A stretch of 64,000 nucleotides of DNA from Streptomyces sp. CB00455 (lineage in GTDB: Bacteria > Actinomycetota > Actinomycetes > Streptomycetales > Streptomycetaceae), in NCBI RefSeq assembly GCF_001905445.1, contig NZ_LIVQ01000001.1, forward strand, positions 1,488,001 to 1,552,000, written 5' to 3'. Within the stretch, counting starts at the first letter, position 1, and each line of letters opens with the position of its first letter. Under the pieces are notes generated by a model. The model was not told the DNA's origin. It was given only the letters and a program-made list of their open reading frames with translations, and made no database searches. Shown here piece after piece: positions 31,596-40,700 of this stretch. The translations under genes and the position numbers were made by a program.

Positions 31596-32440
31596 CTCTC
31601 CCCCAGCAACTTCTCCACCAAGGTCAGCGACTCCCGCGGAGTAAGTGCCTGCGCCCGCAGGAGTCCGTACTGCTCTTCGAGCTCGCGGACATTACGGCGC
31701 TCCGTGTACAGCCGGCCGTCCTTGTGAACTTCCACGTAGGCGATCCTGCGCCCTTCCATGGTTTCGATCAAGGTGAACGGACCACCCAAGGCCGCGTGGT
31801 CACTTCGTTCGAGCGGCATGACCTGAACCTCAACGTTACGGCGCTGTCCCATCAACAGGATCTGCTCCAGCTGGCCCCGCATCACTGCATCGCCCCCGAG
31901 TGGCCTACGCAGGACGGCCTCCTCAACGACGAAGCTAATCGTTGGCATCGGTAGGCGAGCAATGATCTCCTGCCGGGCTAGCCGCGCGGCGACCCGGTTC
32001 AAGATGGTCTCCTCGTCGAGCAGCGGACGCCGCATGCCGAACACCGCCCGCGCATATTCCTCCGTCTGAAGCAGCCCAGGCACGGCCTGCGTGGCGTACA
32101 CATGCAGCTCTACCGCCTCGGCCTCCAACCGCGCCGCGTCGCGGAAGAACGCCGGGAACTGTGCCCGCTCGACCTCCTCCTTCATCTCCTTCAGGACACC
32201 GCCCGCGTCCAGCAGCTCGTCCGCCTGGTCGATGACCTCCGGCGGCGGAACCCTGCGCCCCTGTTCGTACGCGGCGATGGTGGAGACCGAGTAGCCCAGT
32301 CGCTCACCGAACTCGGTGCGTTCCAGGCCGGCCCGCACGCGGAAGCGTTTGAGCTGACGGCCGAAGGCCCGTAGCACCCCAACCCCTGAGTTAGGCTCAG
32401 GCCCTGGGTCCTCATCAGCCGATTGCGTCGGTTCACTCAT
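31592..32440 (-). CDS. XRE helix-turn-helix regulator with DUF5753 domain (whiJ-like cassette 2)
   Basis: A 282-aa paralogue of the protein at 8406, similar throughout (for example FGRQLKRFRVRAGLERTEFG against FGRQLKLLRLRAGLDRTEFG). An N-terminal HTH is followed by DUF5753. The ATG at 32440 is preferred because a near-perfect GGAGGTGA lies 8 nt upstream; the frame extends a little further. It is divergent from the ATPase gene, forming the same three-gene cassette in mirror image. I saw no in-frame TTA codon, unlike its paralogue. Its position inside the island suggests it could control the neighbouring defence genes. Confidence 0.9.
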   Translation of the reverse strand: MSEPTQSADEDPGPEPNSGVGVLRAFGRQLKRFRVRAGLERTEFGERLGYSVSTIAAYEQGRRVPPPEVIDQADELLDAGGVLKEMKEEVERAQFPAFFRDAARLEAEAVELHVYATQAVPGLLQTEEYARAVFGMRRPLLDEETILNRVAARLARQEIIARLPMPTISFVVEEAVLRRPLGGDAVMRGQLEQILLMGQRRNVEVQVMPLERSDHAALGGPFTLIETMEGRRIAYVEVHKDGRLYTERRNVRELEEQYGLLRAQALTPRESLTLVEKLLGER

Positions 32441-32588
32441 GCCCGGCATCACCTCCATCGGCCAACGCCACTCCGCGTCCGCCGTCACGCTCCGCACCGC
32501 CTACACGCGCAGACCGATTGCCTACCGCTACCCGCTGTAAGCGCATCGACTCTTTCCACGGTAGGGGCGCGGCGGAAGCGTGGACCCC

Positions 32589-33029
32589 ATGAACAGCGAA
32601 ACTTCCCCCGCACCAGAAGCCCTTGAGTTCGCGATGCGCTTCACCTCCTCACCCCGCGGTGCCCGCCTCGCCCGTCGGCTCGTGTCCCACCGGCTCGACA
32701 CCTGGGGGCACCCCTACTCCTCCCCCGCCAACGAGACCCTGACGCTGATCGCCGCCGAGCTCACCGCGAACGCCGTGCGCCACGGCCACGTCGCCGGATG
32801 GGACTTCCACCTCCGCCTGACCCGAACCGCCGACACCCTGCGCATCGAAGTCACCGACACCCGCACCGAGCGCCTGCCCCTGCTCACCCACCGCGAGCCG
32901 CCCGGTGACTCCGAGTCGGGGCGCGGGCTGTTGGTCGTGGCCCGGCTCGCCAACCGTTGGGCGATCTCGCCGCGTACCGACGCTCCCGGTAAGACCGTAT
33001 GGGCGGAGCTGCGCGTTTCAAGCCATTGA
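32589..33029 (+). CDS. ATP-binding protein, RsbW-like (whiJ-like cassette 2)
   Basis: A 146-aa HATPase-only protein, paralogous to the one at 7786. The N-box is AAELTANAVRHGH and the G-box region ESGRGLLVVARLANRW. A GTG nine bases upstream (32580) is an alternative start. It is divergent from the XRE/DUF5753 gene. Its role is probably protein binding or phosphorylation of an antagonist, but the partner is unknown. Confidence 0.85.
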   Translation: MNSETSPAPEALEFAMRFTSSPRGARLARRLVSHRLDTWGHPYSSPANETLTLIAAELTANAVRHGHVAGWDFHLRLTRTADTLRIEVTDTRTERLPLLTHREPPGDSESGRGLLVVARLANRWAISPRTDAPGKTVWAELRVSSH

Positions 33030-33129
33030 CCAGCGGGTTTCGGCTAAATACGGGATCCGCACGCATCGTCCCGGATAGCCTCGCCTGTCCGTGTGTCCGC
33101 CGCACGGGGAACCAAGGGGGACAGTGAAC

Positions 33130-33534
33130 GTGAGCGCCATCCACGCGGGCCCGGCCGGCTACCGCATCTCCATCGTCGACGAGGACCCGCTCCGCGCCCG
33201 GCGCGAAGCGCGCGAGCTGCTCGCCGCCATCGCCGACACCGATCCGCAGGCCACCCTCGACACCCCCCGGCAGCAGGCAGCCGACAATGACTCCCTCAAG
33301 GGCGGGCCGGTCACCGACCTGATCGGGCTCGTATTCAGCGGCGGCTCCATGGTCGCCGCCGGTGTCCAGATCTGGCTGGCCCGCGTGCCGCAGCGGACCA
33401 TCGTCGTCACCCGCCCCGACGGAGCGGCGCTGCGCATCTCCGGCAAGGAGGCCCGGGCCGACGACGAGCAGATCGAGCGGTTCCTCAGCGGCGGCTCGGA
33501 GGTCGGCCACGAGGACGGACCGGCCGCGGAGTGA
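33130..33534 (+). CDS. EACC1-like effector-associated protein
   Basis: A 134-aa protein resembling effector-associated constant component 1 (EACC1), a small adaptor found directly upstream of caspase-like and other effectors in actinobacterial conflict systems. An N-terminal alpha/beta part (~10-45) is followed by a hydrophobic helix (GLVFSGGSMVAAGVQIWLA) and a C-terminal strand pair with VVTRPDGAALRI. GTG 33130 has a good spacing from GGGGG; GTG 33124 is possible. The stop overlaps the caspase gene start (GTGA), which strongly supports a functional pair. Confidence 0.72.
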   Translation: MSAIHAGPAGYRISIVDEDPLRARREARELLAAIADTDPQATLDTPRQQAADNDSLKGGPVTDLIGLVFSGGSMVAAGVQIWLARVPQRTIVVTRPDGAALRISGKEARADDEQIERFLSGGSEVGHEDGPAAE

Positions 33535-36500
33535 GTGACAACGACCGGTACGCCATGCTCATCGGCGTATCCACGTACGACAGCGACCGCTACCACAATC
33601 TGCCGCCCGTCCGGGCCGACCTGCACTACATGCAGGCGGTACTGGAGAGCACCGAGATCGGCATGTACAACGACTGCGCGATGGTCCCCGAACCGTCGCG
33701 CGCCGAGATGCTGCACGCCATAGAGGAGTTCCTGGAGGCTCGGCAGCCCAGCGAGACAGCCCTGCTCTACTTCAGCGGCCACGGCGAGTTCTGCGAGGCG
33801 GACGGCCAGCTGTACTTCCTCACCCGGGATGCCGACCCCGACGATCTGCCGGGTACCGCCGTGCCGGCCGAGTTCCTGGAGCGGATGCTCCAGTCCTGCC
33901 GGGCCTCGTCCAAGGTCGTGCTGCTGGACTGCTGCTCCAGCGGCTCGGTCGTCCAGGGCTGGACCGCCAAGGGCGCGGCCGATGCGAACGACCGGCCCGC
34001 GCCCAGCACCCTGCTGCGGCCGACCGGGGTGTACTTCATCACCGCGTCCGACGCCCTCCAAACCGCCTCCGCGATGGCACCGGCCGGGTCCACCCTCGGT
34101 ACCTCCCGGTTCACCGGCGAAATCGTGGAAGGGCTGCGCTCCGGTCGGATCAAGGACAGCGGCTGGATCACTCCGGACGACCTCTTCGAGTACCTGACCT
34201 CGCAGATGGTGCGCAACGGCGTGCCCCAGGAGCAGCGGCCGACCAAGTCCACCATCCGGGCGACGAACTCCCTGCCGCTCGCCCGTTCCGTGGCGCGATC
34301 CGTGAATCTCCCCGCCCCGCCCCGCGACGCCGCCAGCCAGGCCACCCAAGCCTCCCCCGCACTACTGAAGGCCCGTGCGCTGGCCGCGTCCGATGCCCAT
34401 GACGGGGTCGACTGGCAGCGGCTGCTGCGCTACTACGTGCACTGCCTGGGCGCGCAGGCGGCGTCGGGCATGCTGCCGGACCGGGACAGCGGGCGGGGCT
34501 CCGCGTACTTCCTGCTGGGCCAGGGATCCGAGACGATCCAGTCCGGGCTCGGGGCTGCCCTGCCCGCTCCCTCACAGCTGCCGAAACCGAAGAGCAGGGG
34601 AGCCCAGGCGGATGGCGCCGGGCTGCAGGAGTACTGGTACGGCTATCCGGCCATCACCCTCCCCGAGCGCGGCGGGGACAGCCGGCGGCGGACCGCGGTC
34701 CAGATCGCGCCGTTGCTGATCCAGTCGATGGAGCTCGCCCCCGACGAGGACGGCCGCGACAGGCTCCGTCCGAGCGGGGTGCCCTCCCTGCACACGGGGC
34801 TGATCACGGAACTGCTGGACGACGACGCAGCCGCCGACCTCCTCGCCCGGTGGCAACCGACCTGGCAGGAGGGCAATGGCACGCAGATGGTGAAGGCGGT
34901 GCGGGAACTCCTGACGGAGCTCGGCGTTCCGGAGTTGGAGCCCCTCGACCTGTCGGCGCTCAGCGAGCGTTCCGTGATGGACTCGCTGCGGCCCGGTGCG
35001 CACAACGCCGCCGTACTCCTCGCACCCTCCGGCGTGGAACGGGTCGCGACGGAGGCCCTCGTGGACAATCTGCTCCAAATGTCCACGCGGACCGGGCAGA
35101 TTCCCGGCACCGCGCTGGACGCGCTCCTGACGGGCGGCGGCAACGGGGACACGAGCCGCGAAACGCCCTTCGTCGTCGCCCCAGGGCCCTGCAACGAGAG
35201 CCAGGAGCTGGTGATCTCGTCGGCGATGACCCGTCCGCTGACCGTCGCCACCGGGCCACCCGGTACCGGAAAGAGCGAGGTCGTGACCGCCGTGGTCACG
35301 ACCGCACTCGCCGCCGGTCAGTCCGTGCTGGTCGCGTCCACGAACAACGAGGCCGTGAACGTCGTGGCCGAGCGCTGTGACGCGATCTCGCCGGGGCTGC
35401 TCATGCGGACCGGCAACGCGGCGGCGCTGGAGCGCGAAGCGGCGAAGCTCGAACGGCTGCTCGCCCAGCCCATCGAGGCCCCCGGGCGGGGTTCGGCGAC
35501 CGTGGCCGGCGAGCTGCGCAACCGGCACTCCCGGTCGGCCGCGCACCGGACGGAGGCGGCGCGGCTGGTCGGTGACGAGATGCGCCTGCTGGAGCTGCTG
35601 GGGCAGCGTGCCCGGCAGGCGGACGAGCTCGGTCTGCCGGTGGAGTTGCTGGCAGCAGCATGGGCCGACAGCGAGGTCACGGCGCTCGCACGTTGGGAGG
35701 AGCGGGCCCGGAAGGCCGTCGGCGCCGGATGGCTCACCCTCGGCCGATGGCGCAGAGGGCGGGCTCTCGCCGCGTTCGTCGCGTCGTCCGCCTCCGCTGC
35801 CGACGGCGTATGGCCGTCCTGGGCCTCGACGCGGCCGGCTCCGCCCGAGCTCCTCCTCGCCCTGGCCGAAGCTGCGTCCGTGGAAGGCGTGCTACGGGAG
35901 CTCGTACCGCAGCTCCTCGGCCGGGACGGGGAAGGGCTGAAGCAAGCGCGACTGGAGAGCGCCGCCGGATTGTCGGAGGCGTCGAGCGAACTCGCCCGGG
36001 CCGTGGCGACCGAGGCCATGGTCCGCGGGCGGTCGCTCATGGGCCAGCGGCTCCAGGCACTGCGCCAGCGCTCGGGCTTCCAGAAGAGTCAGCGCAATTT
36101 GATGGCGCACCTCAGGGGGTGGGCCATCAGCACCCACTCGGTACGCCAGCTGGAACTCGTCCCCAAACTCTTCGACCTGGTGGTGATCGACGAGGCGAGC
36201 CAGTGCTCGATTCCCTCGGTCCTCCCCCTGCTGTTCCGGGCCAAGCGGGCGCTGATCATCGGCGATCCCATGCAGCTTGGGCACATTCCCGGCATCACCG
36301 CACAGCAGGAACGGCAGGCGCGCGTGCGGGCCGGGCTGAGCGCAGCGCAACTGGAGGATCACCGGCTCGCCTACCACGTGTATGCCTCGTACCACGCGGC
36401 CGCACAGCACGGTGAGGCGGCGCTGCTGCTCGACGAGCACTACCGCTGCCATCCGGCGATCGCAGACATCGTCAACGGCTACTGCTATGCGGGCCAGTTG

Positions 36501-37400
36501 CAGGTCCTCACCGATGTCCGGAGCCAGGTCCCGGCGGCCGATCCGTTCGGCGCCTCCGATCCTGCGCCGGTGCTGGGCTGGGTGGACGTGCCGCACGGCG
36601 AGTCCGCGCGCGGCGGCGGTGGCCAGTCCTGGCGCAACACGGCAGAGGCGGAGCAGGTACGGAACACGGTGGACGAACTGCTCGCGCGGCTGCCCGAGCA
36701 TGCCACCGTCGGGGTGGTGACACCGTTCCGGTCACAGAAGGAGGTACTGGCCCGGGTCTGGGCGGACGACGACAGGGTCCGGGTGGGCACCGTGCACGCT
36801 TTCCAGGGCGGACAGCGCGACGTCATGGTCCTGAGCCCGGTGGCCACCGGCAACACTCCGCCCCGTACGACGCACTGGGTGGCGAGCCAGGTCAACCTGT
36901 GGAATGTCGCCGTCACCCGGGCGAAGTCTCAGCTGATCACCGTCGGCAGTCACGCGTTCTGGCAGGGGCAGGCGGGACTCCCCGCGCTGCTCGCGGAGCG
37001 GTCGGCGGTACTGCGTGCGGGGTCGTACGCCGACCAGGACGGAGCCGTCAGGGCCGAGGCGGCCTCAGGGTTCCGTGAAGAGCTGGCCGACCGGCTCCAG
37101 GAGTACCTGGACACATGCGGCATCACCGACCTGGAGCGCGCGGCCGTGGTCGGCGGGCACACCGTGGACCTGCTGTTCACGGTGGACGGGGCGAACACGG
37201 CGGTCCTGATCGATCCCGGCCCCCAGCACGACCAGGATCCGGCGCGCCATCTGCGGCTGCACCACGCGCGCGGCGACCTGCTGACGGGCCTGCCGTCCGG
37301 CGGTTCCGGAGCGAAGGCCGGGCCGGTGACACGGACGATCCGGATCCCGGCATGGCGGATTCTGGCCGGCGACTCGGCGCTGGAGCCGCTGTTCGCCTGA
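33531..37400 (+). CDS. caspase-like protease fused to SF1 helicase and a C-terminal nuclease-like domain
   Basis: A 1289-aa fusion. Residues 1-~250 form a C14 caspase-like domain with catalytic His84 (YFSGHGEF) and Cys135 (LLDCCSSGS). A linker region follows. An SF1 (UPF1/Dna2-like) helicase has motif I TGPPGTGKS (~573), motif II VVIDEASQCS (~883), GDPMQLGHIPG, and the C-terminal motifs GTVHAFQGGQRDV and NVAVTRAKS. The last ~130 residues (VGGHTVDLLFTVDG..AVLIDPG) resemble Vsr/DUF559-type nucleases, but the Lys of E-x-K is not evident. The likely model is nucleic-acid sensing by the helicase activating the protease, with the EACC1-like protein as adaptor. The GTG start overlaps the EACC1-like gene. 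Confidence 0.88.
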   Translation: MSDNDRYAMLIGVSTYDSDRYHNLPPVRADLHYMQAVLESTEIGMYNDCAMVPEPSRAEMLHAIEEFLEARQPSETALLYFSGHGEFCEADGQLYFLTRDADPDDLPGTAVPAEFLERMLQSCRASSKVVLLDCCSSGSVVQGWTAKGAADANDRPAPSTLLRPTGVYFITASDALQTASAMAPAGSTLGTSRFTGEIVEGLRSGRIKDSGWITPDDLFEYLTSQMVRNGVPQEQRPTKSTIRATNSLPLARSVARSVNLPAPPRDAASQATQASPALLKARALAASDAHDGVDWQRLLRYYVHCLGAQAASGMLPDRDSGRGSAYFLLGQGSETIQSGLGAALPAPSQLPKPKSRGAQADGAGLQEYWYGYPAITLPERGGDSRRRTAVQIAPLLIQSMELAPDEDGRDRLRPSGVPSLHTGLITELLDDDAAADLLARWQPTWQEGNGTQMVKAVRELLTELGVPELEPLDLSALSERSVMDSLRPGAHNAAVLLAPSGVERVATEALVDNLLQMSTRTGQIPGTALDALLTGGGNGDTSRETPFVVAPGPCNESQELVISSAMTRPLTVATGPPGTGKSEVVTAVVTTALAAGQSVLVASTNNEAVNVVAERCDAISPGLLMRTGNAAALEREAAKLERLLAQPIEAPGRGSATVAGELRNRHSRSAAHRTEAARLVGDEMRLLELLGQRARQADELGLPVELLAAAWADSEVTALARWEERARKAVGAGWLTLGRWRRGRALAAFVASSASAADGVWPSWASTRPAPPELLLALAEAASVEGVLRELVPQLLGRDGEGLKQARLESAAGLSEASSELARAVATEAMVRGRSLMGQRLQALRQRSGFQKSQRNLMAHLRGWAISTHSVRQLELVPKLFDLVVIDEASQCSIPSVLPLLFRAKRALIIGDPMQLGHIPGITAQQERQARVRAGLSAAQLEDHRLAYHVYASYHAAAQHGEAALLLDEHYRCHPAIADIVNGYCYAGQLQVLTDVRSQVPAADPFGASDPAPVLGWVDVPHGESARGGGGQSWRNTAEAEQVRNTVDELLARLPEHATVGVVTPFRSQKEVLARVWADDDRVRVGTVHAFQGGQRDVMVLSPVATGNTPPRTTHWVASQVNLWNVAVTRAKSQLITVGSHAFWQGQAGLPALLAERSAVLRAGSYADQDGAVRAEAASGFREELADRLQEYLDTCGITDLERAAVVGGHTVDLLFTVDGANTAVLIDPGPQHDQDPARHLRLHHARGDLLTGLPSGGSGAKAGPVTRTIRIPAWRILAGDSALEPLFA

Positions 37401-37401
37401 G

Positions 37402-38448
37402 TCACGCCCCCAGGCTCCGGACGACGTACGTCATGTGCTGGACGTTGCCGACACGGAGCCAGACCGCGGCATTCCCGGTGCCGGCCGAGCCGTGGCCGCG
37501 CGCGCAGTCCCGCAGCCAGCTCTCACCCGCGCTGGCCGTAGCACCCCGGAAGTCCGGCAGTTCGAGGAGCTGCCGGGCTGCGGCCCGGTTGACGGCGGTC
37601 CGGTCCTCGCCTCGGGCCAGCACCTTGGCGAGGACGAAGGACTCCTCGGTGGTGTAGCGAAGCACTCCCCATGCCGGGCCGCCTCGTCCGGACGACGGCT
37701 CGCGACCGATCATCCGGGCGGGCTGGATGCCGTAGTCGCCGTAGCTGAGCCAGGGGACGTAGACGCGGTCGCCGGCGGTCAGCTCGCGCCAGACGTGCCA
37801 GTCCGCGCGGGGTTCGGGGCGCAGCCCCTGCTCCAGCATGTCTGCGGTCACCTCGGGGAAGCCGCCGCTCAAGGCTGCGGCGGTTCGCCACGGCGCCAGC
37901 GGCATCAGGGCGTCGAGCGCGCGCAGCGCTTCCTTCCCGGCGTCGGGCCGGTCCGCGCGGACCGCCCCCAGGTCGAGGAGGAGGTCCGTCTCGACGGCTG
38001 GATCGGCGCGGGCGAGCAGGTCCCGAACGGTGTGGGCGGAGTCGTCGTCCCACTCGCCCGCGAGCGTGACGCGTATGCCGACGCCGCTCCCGCTGCGCCG
38101 GGCCGTCTCCAGCGCCGCGGTCTGCTGGAACTCGGGGCGACCGGGGCCGGTGACCGGGCGCAGCGGACTCAGTTCACCCAGATCTGACATCACGTCGGCG
38201 AGGACGGCCAGTTGTGTCTCGCCGGCGAACGGGGCGTCGAGCCAGCCCGGTCGGTGGCGCTGAACCTTGCTCGCGGCGTGCGCCTCGCGCCGCGTGTGTG
38301 CGATGAGCAGCTCCTCGGGCAGTCCCGGTCGCGGAGGGAGGTTCCAGAGCGGCATGACGGCCGCCTGAATGGCTGGGCTCAGCTGCTCGTAAGCCGCAGC
38401 GGCGTGTGGGCGGGTCGGCAGGACGGGAACGTACAGCGGTCCGGACAT
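37402..38448 (-). CDS. Beta family protein (phage T4 Beta-protein-like)
   Basis: A 348-aa protein with the Beta-family N-terminus (YVPVLPTRPHAAAAYEQL, then PLWNLPPRPG). The mid-region has VETDLLLDLGAVRAD and the C-terminal half AWGVLRYTTEESF. Such proteins often occur in defence islands and prophages; their biochemical function is not established. It is convergent with the caspase-helicase, with only a 1-bp gap between the stops. The ATG at 38448 has GGGGGAG upstream. Confidence 0.75.
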   Translation of the reverse strand: MSGPLYVPVLPTRPHAAAAYEQLSPAIQAAVMPLWNLPPRPGLPEELLIAHTRREAHAASKVQRHRPGWLDAPFAGETQLAVLADVMSDLGELSPLRPVTGPGRPEFQQTAALETARRSGSGVGIRVTLAGEWDDDSAHTVRDLLARADPAVETDLLLDLGAVRADRPDAGKEALRALDALMPLAPWRTAAALSGGFPEVTADMLEQGLRPEPRADWHVWRELTAGDRVYVPWLSYGDYGIQPARMIGREPSSGRGGPAWGVLRYTTEESFVLAKVLARGEDRTAVNRAAARQLLELPDFRGATASAGESWLRDCARGHGSAGTGNAAVWLRVGNVQHMTYVVRSLGA

Positions 38449-38715
38449 GGCGGCTCCCCCTTGGCTCAGCCCGTGCCCTATCCCTCTCCCTTCAGGGTGT
38501 GCCACCTCGCCATTTAGCGGAATGATGCCTTTTCAGCCCCCGTGGCTGGAACTGCCGAAAGCCTGGTAGCGCTGTGACCAGCAAGGTACTGTTCGTGATG
38601 CTCGGCAGCCGAACGTTGCACGTGGGGTGTGTGTATGACAGTGCGTCTGCCCGGGGGACGCTTGTCGATACCGGCCGCGCTGCGCTGCGGTCGACCACTG
38701 CACGTTGGGGCTGGG

Positions 38716-39954
38716 TTGAATCACCGGATTCTCGGACTGACAGTGCGGAATTTCCGCACCTTGACCGATGTCAAGCTGCGTCTGGGCTCGCTGACGGTCA
38801 TGGTCGGCCCGAATGCGGCAGGCAAGTCGAACGTCCTGCACGCCCTGGAGCTCCTGGGTGACGTATCGCGACTGGGGATCGAGCGGGCGCTCGACGCACG
38901 CGGTGGGTTCGACGTACTCGCCTTCCGTGGCGGCCAGAGGTCCGTATCCCGCATCGCCATCGGCATCGAGGGCATATGGTCGGAATTCGCCTCCGAGGAG
39001 TCTCCGGACCGATACGAGTTGAGCGTGTCTCAGCGAAGGCTGCCTGAGCCTCGTGAACACGATCGAGTCCTCTTCCGGCAGGAGCAGCTCACTCAGCATC
39101 CGGGGGCGGGCGCCGCAACCTCTCTCGCTCTGGCAAGCGATCAGCTGACGCTGAGCAGTTCACTGAAGGACGATGGGAAACCGGGTCCCATCGACGTTGA
39201 ACGCATGGCCTCGGTGCTCAACCAGCCCGTGCCTCTCCCGCGCAGCAGCCCTTCCGCTCATGCTGCGGCAGTGGTGACACGGCATCTTGAACAAGTCCGG
39301 GTCTTCGACCCCGATGTTCGTCTTGCGCGGAGGCCGTCGCCTATTACCGGGTCGGGGCAGCGCCTTCACAACGACGCCTCTAATCTAGCTGACTTCCTGA
39401 AGAGCCTCTGGGAGCACAGAAGTACGCGCGAGGAGGACAAAGGCCGCCGGTTCGTCTGGGAGGCGCTGCTTAGAGATGTCAGGGCAGTTGTGCCCCAGAT
39501 TCAAGACATTCACCTAGTGGACGCTCCAGGCCGGCCCGACTATATCTCGGTGGAGCTAGAGGAAACGAGCCTACGCGGACGCACCCGGTTGGAAGATGCA
39601 TCCTTCGGAACAGTGCGACTTCTTTCCCTCTTGGCCATCTTTCACGACCCTAATCCCCCTCTCCTGACCTGTATCGAGGAGATCGACCATGGCATCCATC
39701 CACATGCGTTGGAGCTACTAGCGGGAAGACTGCGCGAAGCCAGCCGTCGGGCTCAGTTCCTTGTGACCACTCATTCACCGGCGTTCGTCAACGAGCTGGA
39801 ACCCGAGGAGTTCGTCGTTTGTGAGCGTGGCGAAGACGGAGCATCTGTCATCCCCGCCCTCACGGCGGATGAGGTGCGGCAAGTAATCGAAGCGTCCGAG
39901 GGCATGCCCATGGGAGACCTCTGGTTCGCCAACACCCTTGGAGGCGGCCTGTGA
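38716..39954 (+). CDS. OLD-like AAA/ABC-type ATPase
   Basis: A 412-aa ATPase of the AAA_21/RecF-OLD group. It opens with LTVRNFRTLTDVKL and has P-loop VGPNAAGKSN (~35), an ABC-like signature (DASFGTVRLLSLL), Walker B CIEEIDHGIHP and the H-motif VTTHSP. It has no C-terminal TOPRIM domain; instead a separate TOPRIM-like protein overlaps its stop by four bases. Start choice is difficult: TTG 38716 begins right at the first strand with GGGG upstream, while ATG 38635 would add 27 low-information residues. Codon use is less GC-rich than in neighbouring genes, suggesting separate acquisition. Confidence 0.85.
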   Translation: MNHRILGLTVRNFRTLTDVKLRLGSLTVMVGPNAAGKSNVLHALELLGDVSRLGIERALDARGGFDVLAFRGGQRSVSRIAIGIEGIWSEFASEESPDRYELSVSQRRLPEPREHDRVLFRQEQLTQHPGAGAATSLALASDQLTLSSSLKDDGKPGPIDVERMASVLNQPVPLPRSSPSAHAAAVVTRHLEQVRVFDPDVRLARRPSPITGSGQRLHNDASNLADFLKSLWEHRSTREEDKGRRFVWEALLRDVRAVVPQIQDIHLVDAPGRPDYISVELEETSLRGRTRLEDASFGTVRLLSLLAIFHDPNPPLLTCIEEIDHGIHPHALELLAGRLREASRRAQFLVTTHSPAFVNELEPEEFVVCERGEDGASVIPALTADEVRQVIEASEGMPMGDLWFANTLGGGL

Positions 39955-40580
39955 GGCCCAAGGCAAGGGCAGGCAAGGGCAAGAGCCCAGTCATAGTCGT
40001 CGCGGGTGAAGGCAAGAATGACCGGCAGGTCCTTCGGCACCTCATCGCTGCCGTCCACCCGGGTGCGAAGATCGTCAACGTCAACAAGAAGACTGCCCTC
40101 AGCCAAGCGGACACGTCGCTCAGCCCCCGCGTGGCTGAGCTTCGCCGACTGTCTCAGGCGGCTTCAGTGGGGGCAGAGCTGGCCGGGGTCGTGGTCCACG
40201 TCGACCTCGACGCTGTGGACGACGCAAAATACCTGAGGGTCCGTGAGCGCATCAGTGCCGAGCTGCGCAAGGAGTTCGGCTGCCCGTCGGCGCTAGCACT
40301 TGCCGCCTTCGAGATGGAGGCATGGCTGATGCAATTCCCCTCCGCATTCACTAAGGTCAACTCCCGTTGGATCCTCAAGGCAAGGTACAAAGGCTGCGAT
40401 CTCAGCAGAGTGGATACGCCAAAGGAAAAGCTGAGAGATCACGGTTGGAATCCTCCATACGATGAGTCTTTCGCCCCTGACATCATGGAGCACGTCTTCG
40501 CATCGAAGGACGGGCACATGGAACCCGATGGCAAGAACCGCTCCTATGAGGAGTTCATGGCCGAGCTGCGCTCCTGGTAG
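39951..40580 (+). CDS. DUF4276-like TOPRIM protein, partner of the OLD-like ATPase
   Basis: A 209-aa protein. The N-terminal IVVAGEGKNDRQVLRHLI fits the TOPRIM glutamate motif and GVVVHVDLDAVDD fits the DxD motif, as in DUF4276/DUF4435 nucleases. A conserved FEMEAWLM helix follows. Together with the ATPase it makes a split OLD-like nuclease, comparable in layout to PARIS (AriA/AriB) or to a Gabija GajA divided in two. GTG start inside the ATPase stop (GTGA). The catalytic role is inferred from motifs only. Confidence 0.72.
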   Translation: MRPKARAGKGKSPVIVVAGEGKNDRQVLRHLIAAVHPGAKIVNVNKKTALSQADTSLSPRVAELRRLSQAASVGAELAGVVVHVDLDAVDDAKYLRVRERISAELRKEFGCPSALALAAFEMEAWLMQFPSAFTKVNSRWILKARYKGCDLSRVDTPKEKLRDHGWNPPYDESFAPDIMEHVFASKDGHMEPDGKNRSYEEFMAELRSW

Positions 40581-40700
40581 TCGGTTGTTCTGCCCTTCAC
40601 ACAGTGGCACACCGGCTGGCCTCGGCACCATCGCCCCACTTCGCAGCGCGTATACGGTGGTACCGATCACCAGGGCATCGGCAAGACAAAGGGGACCGTC

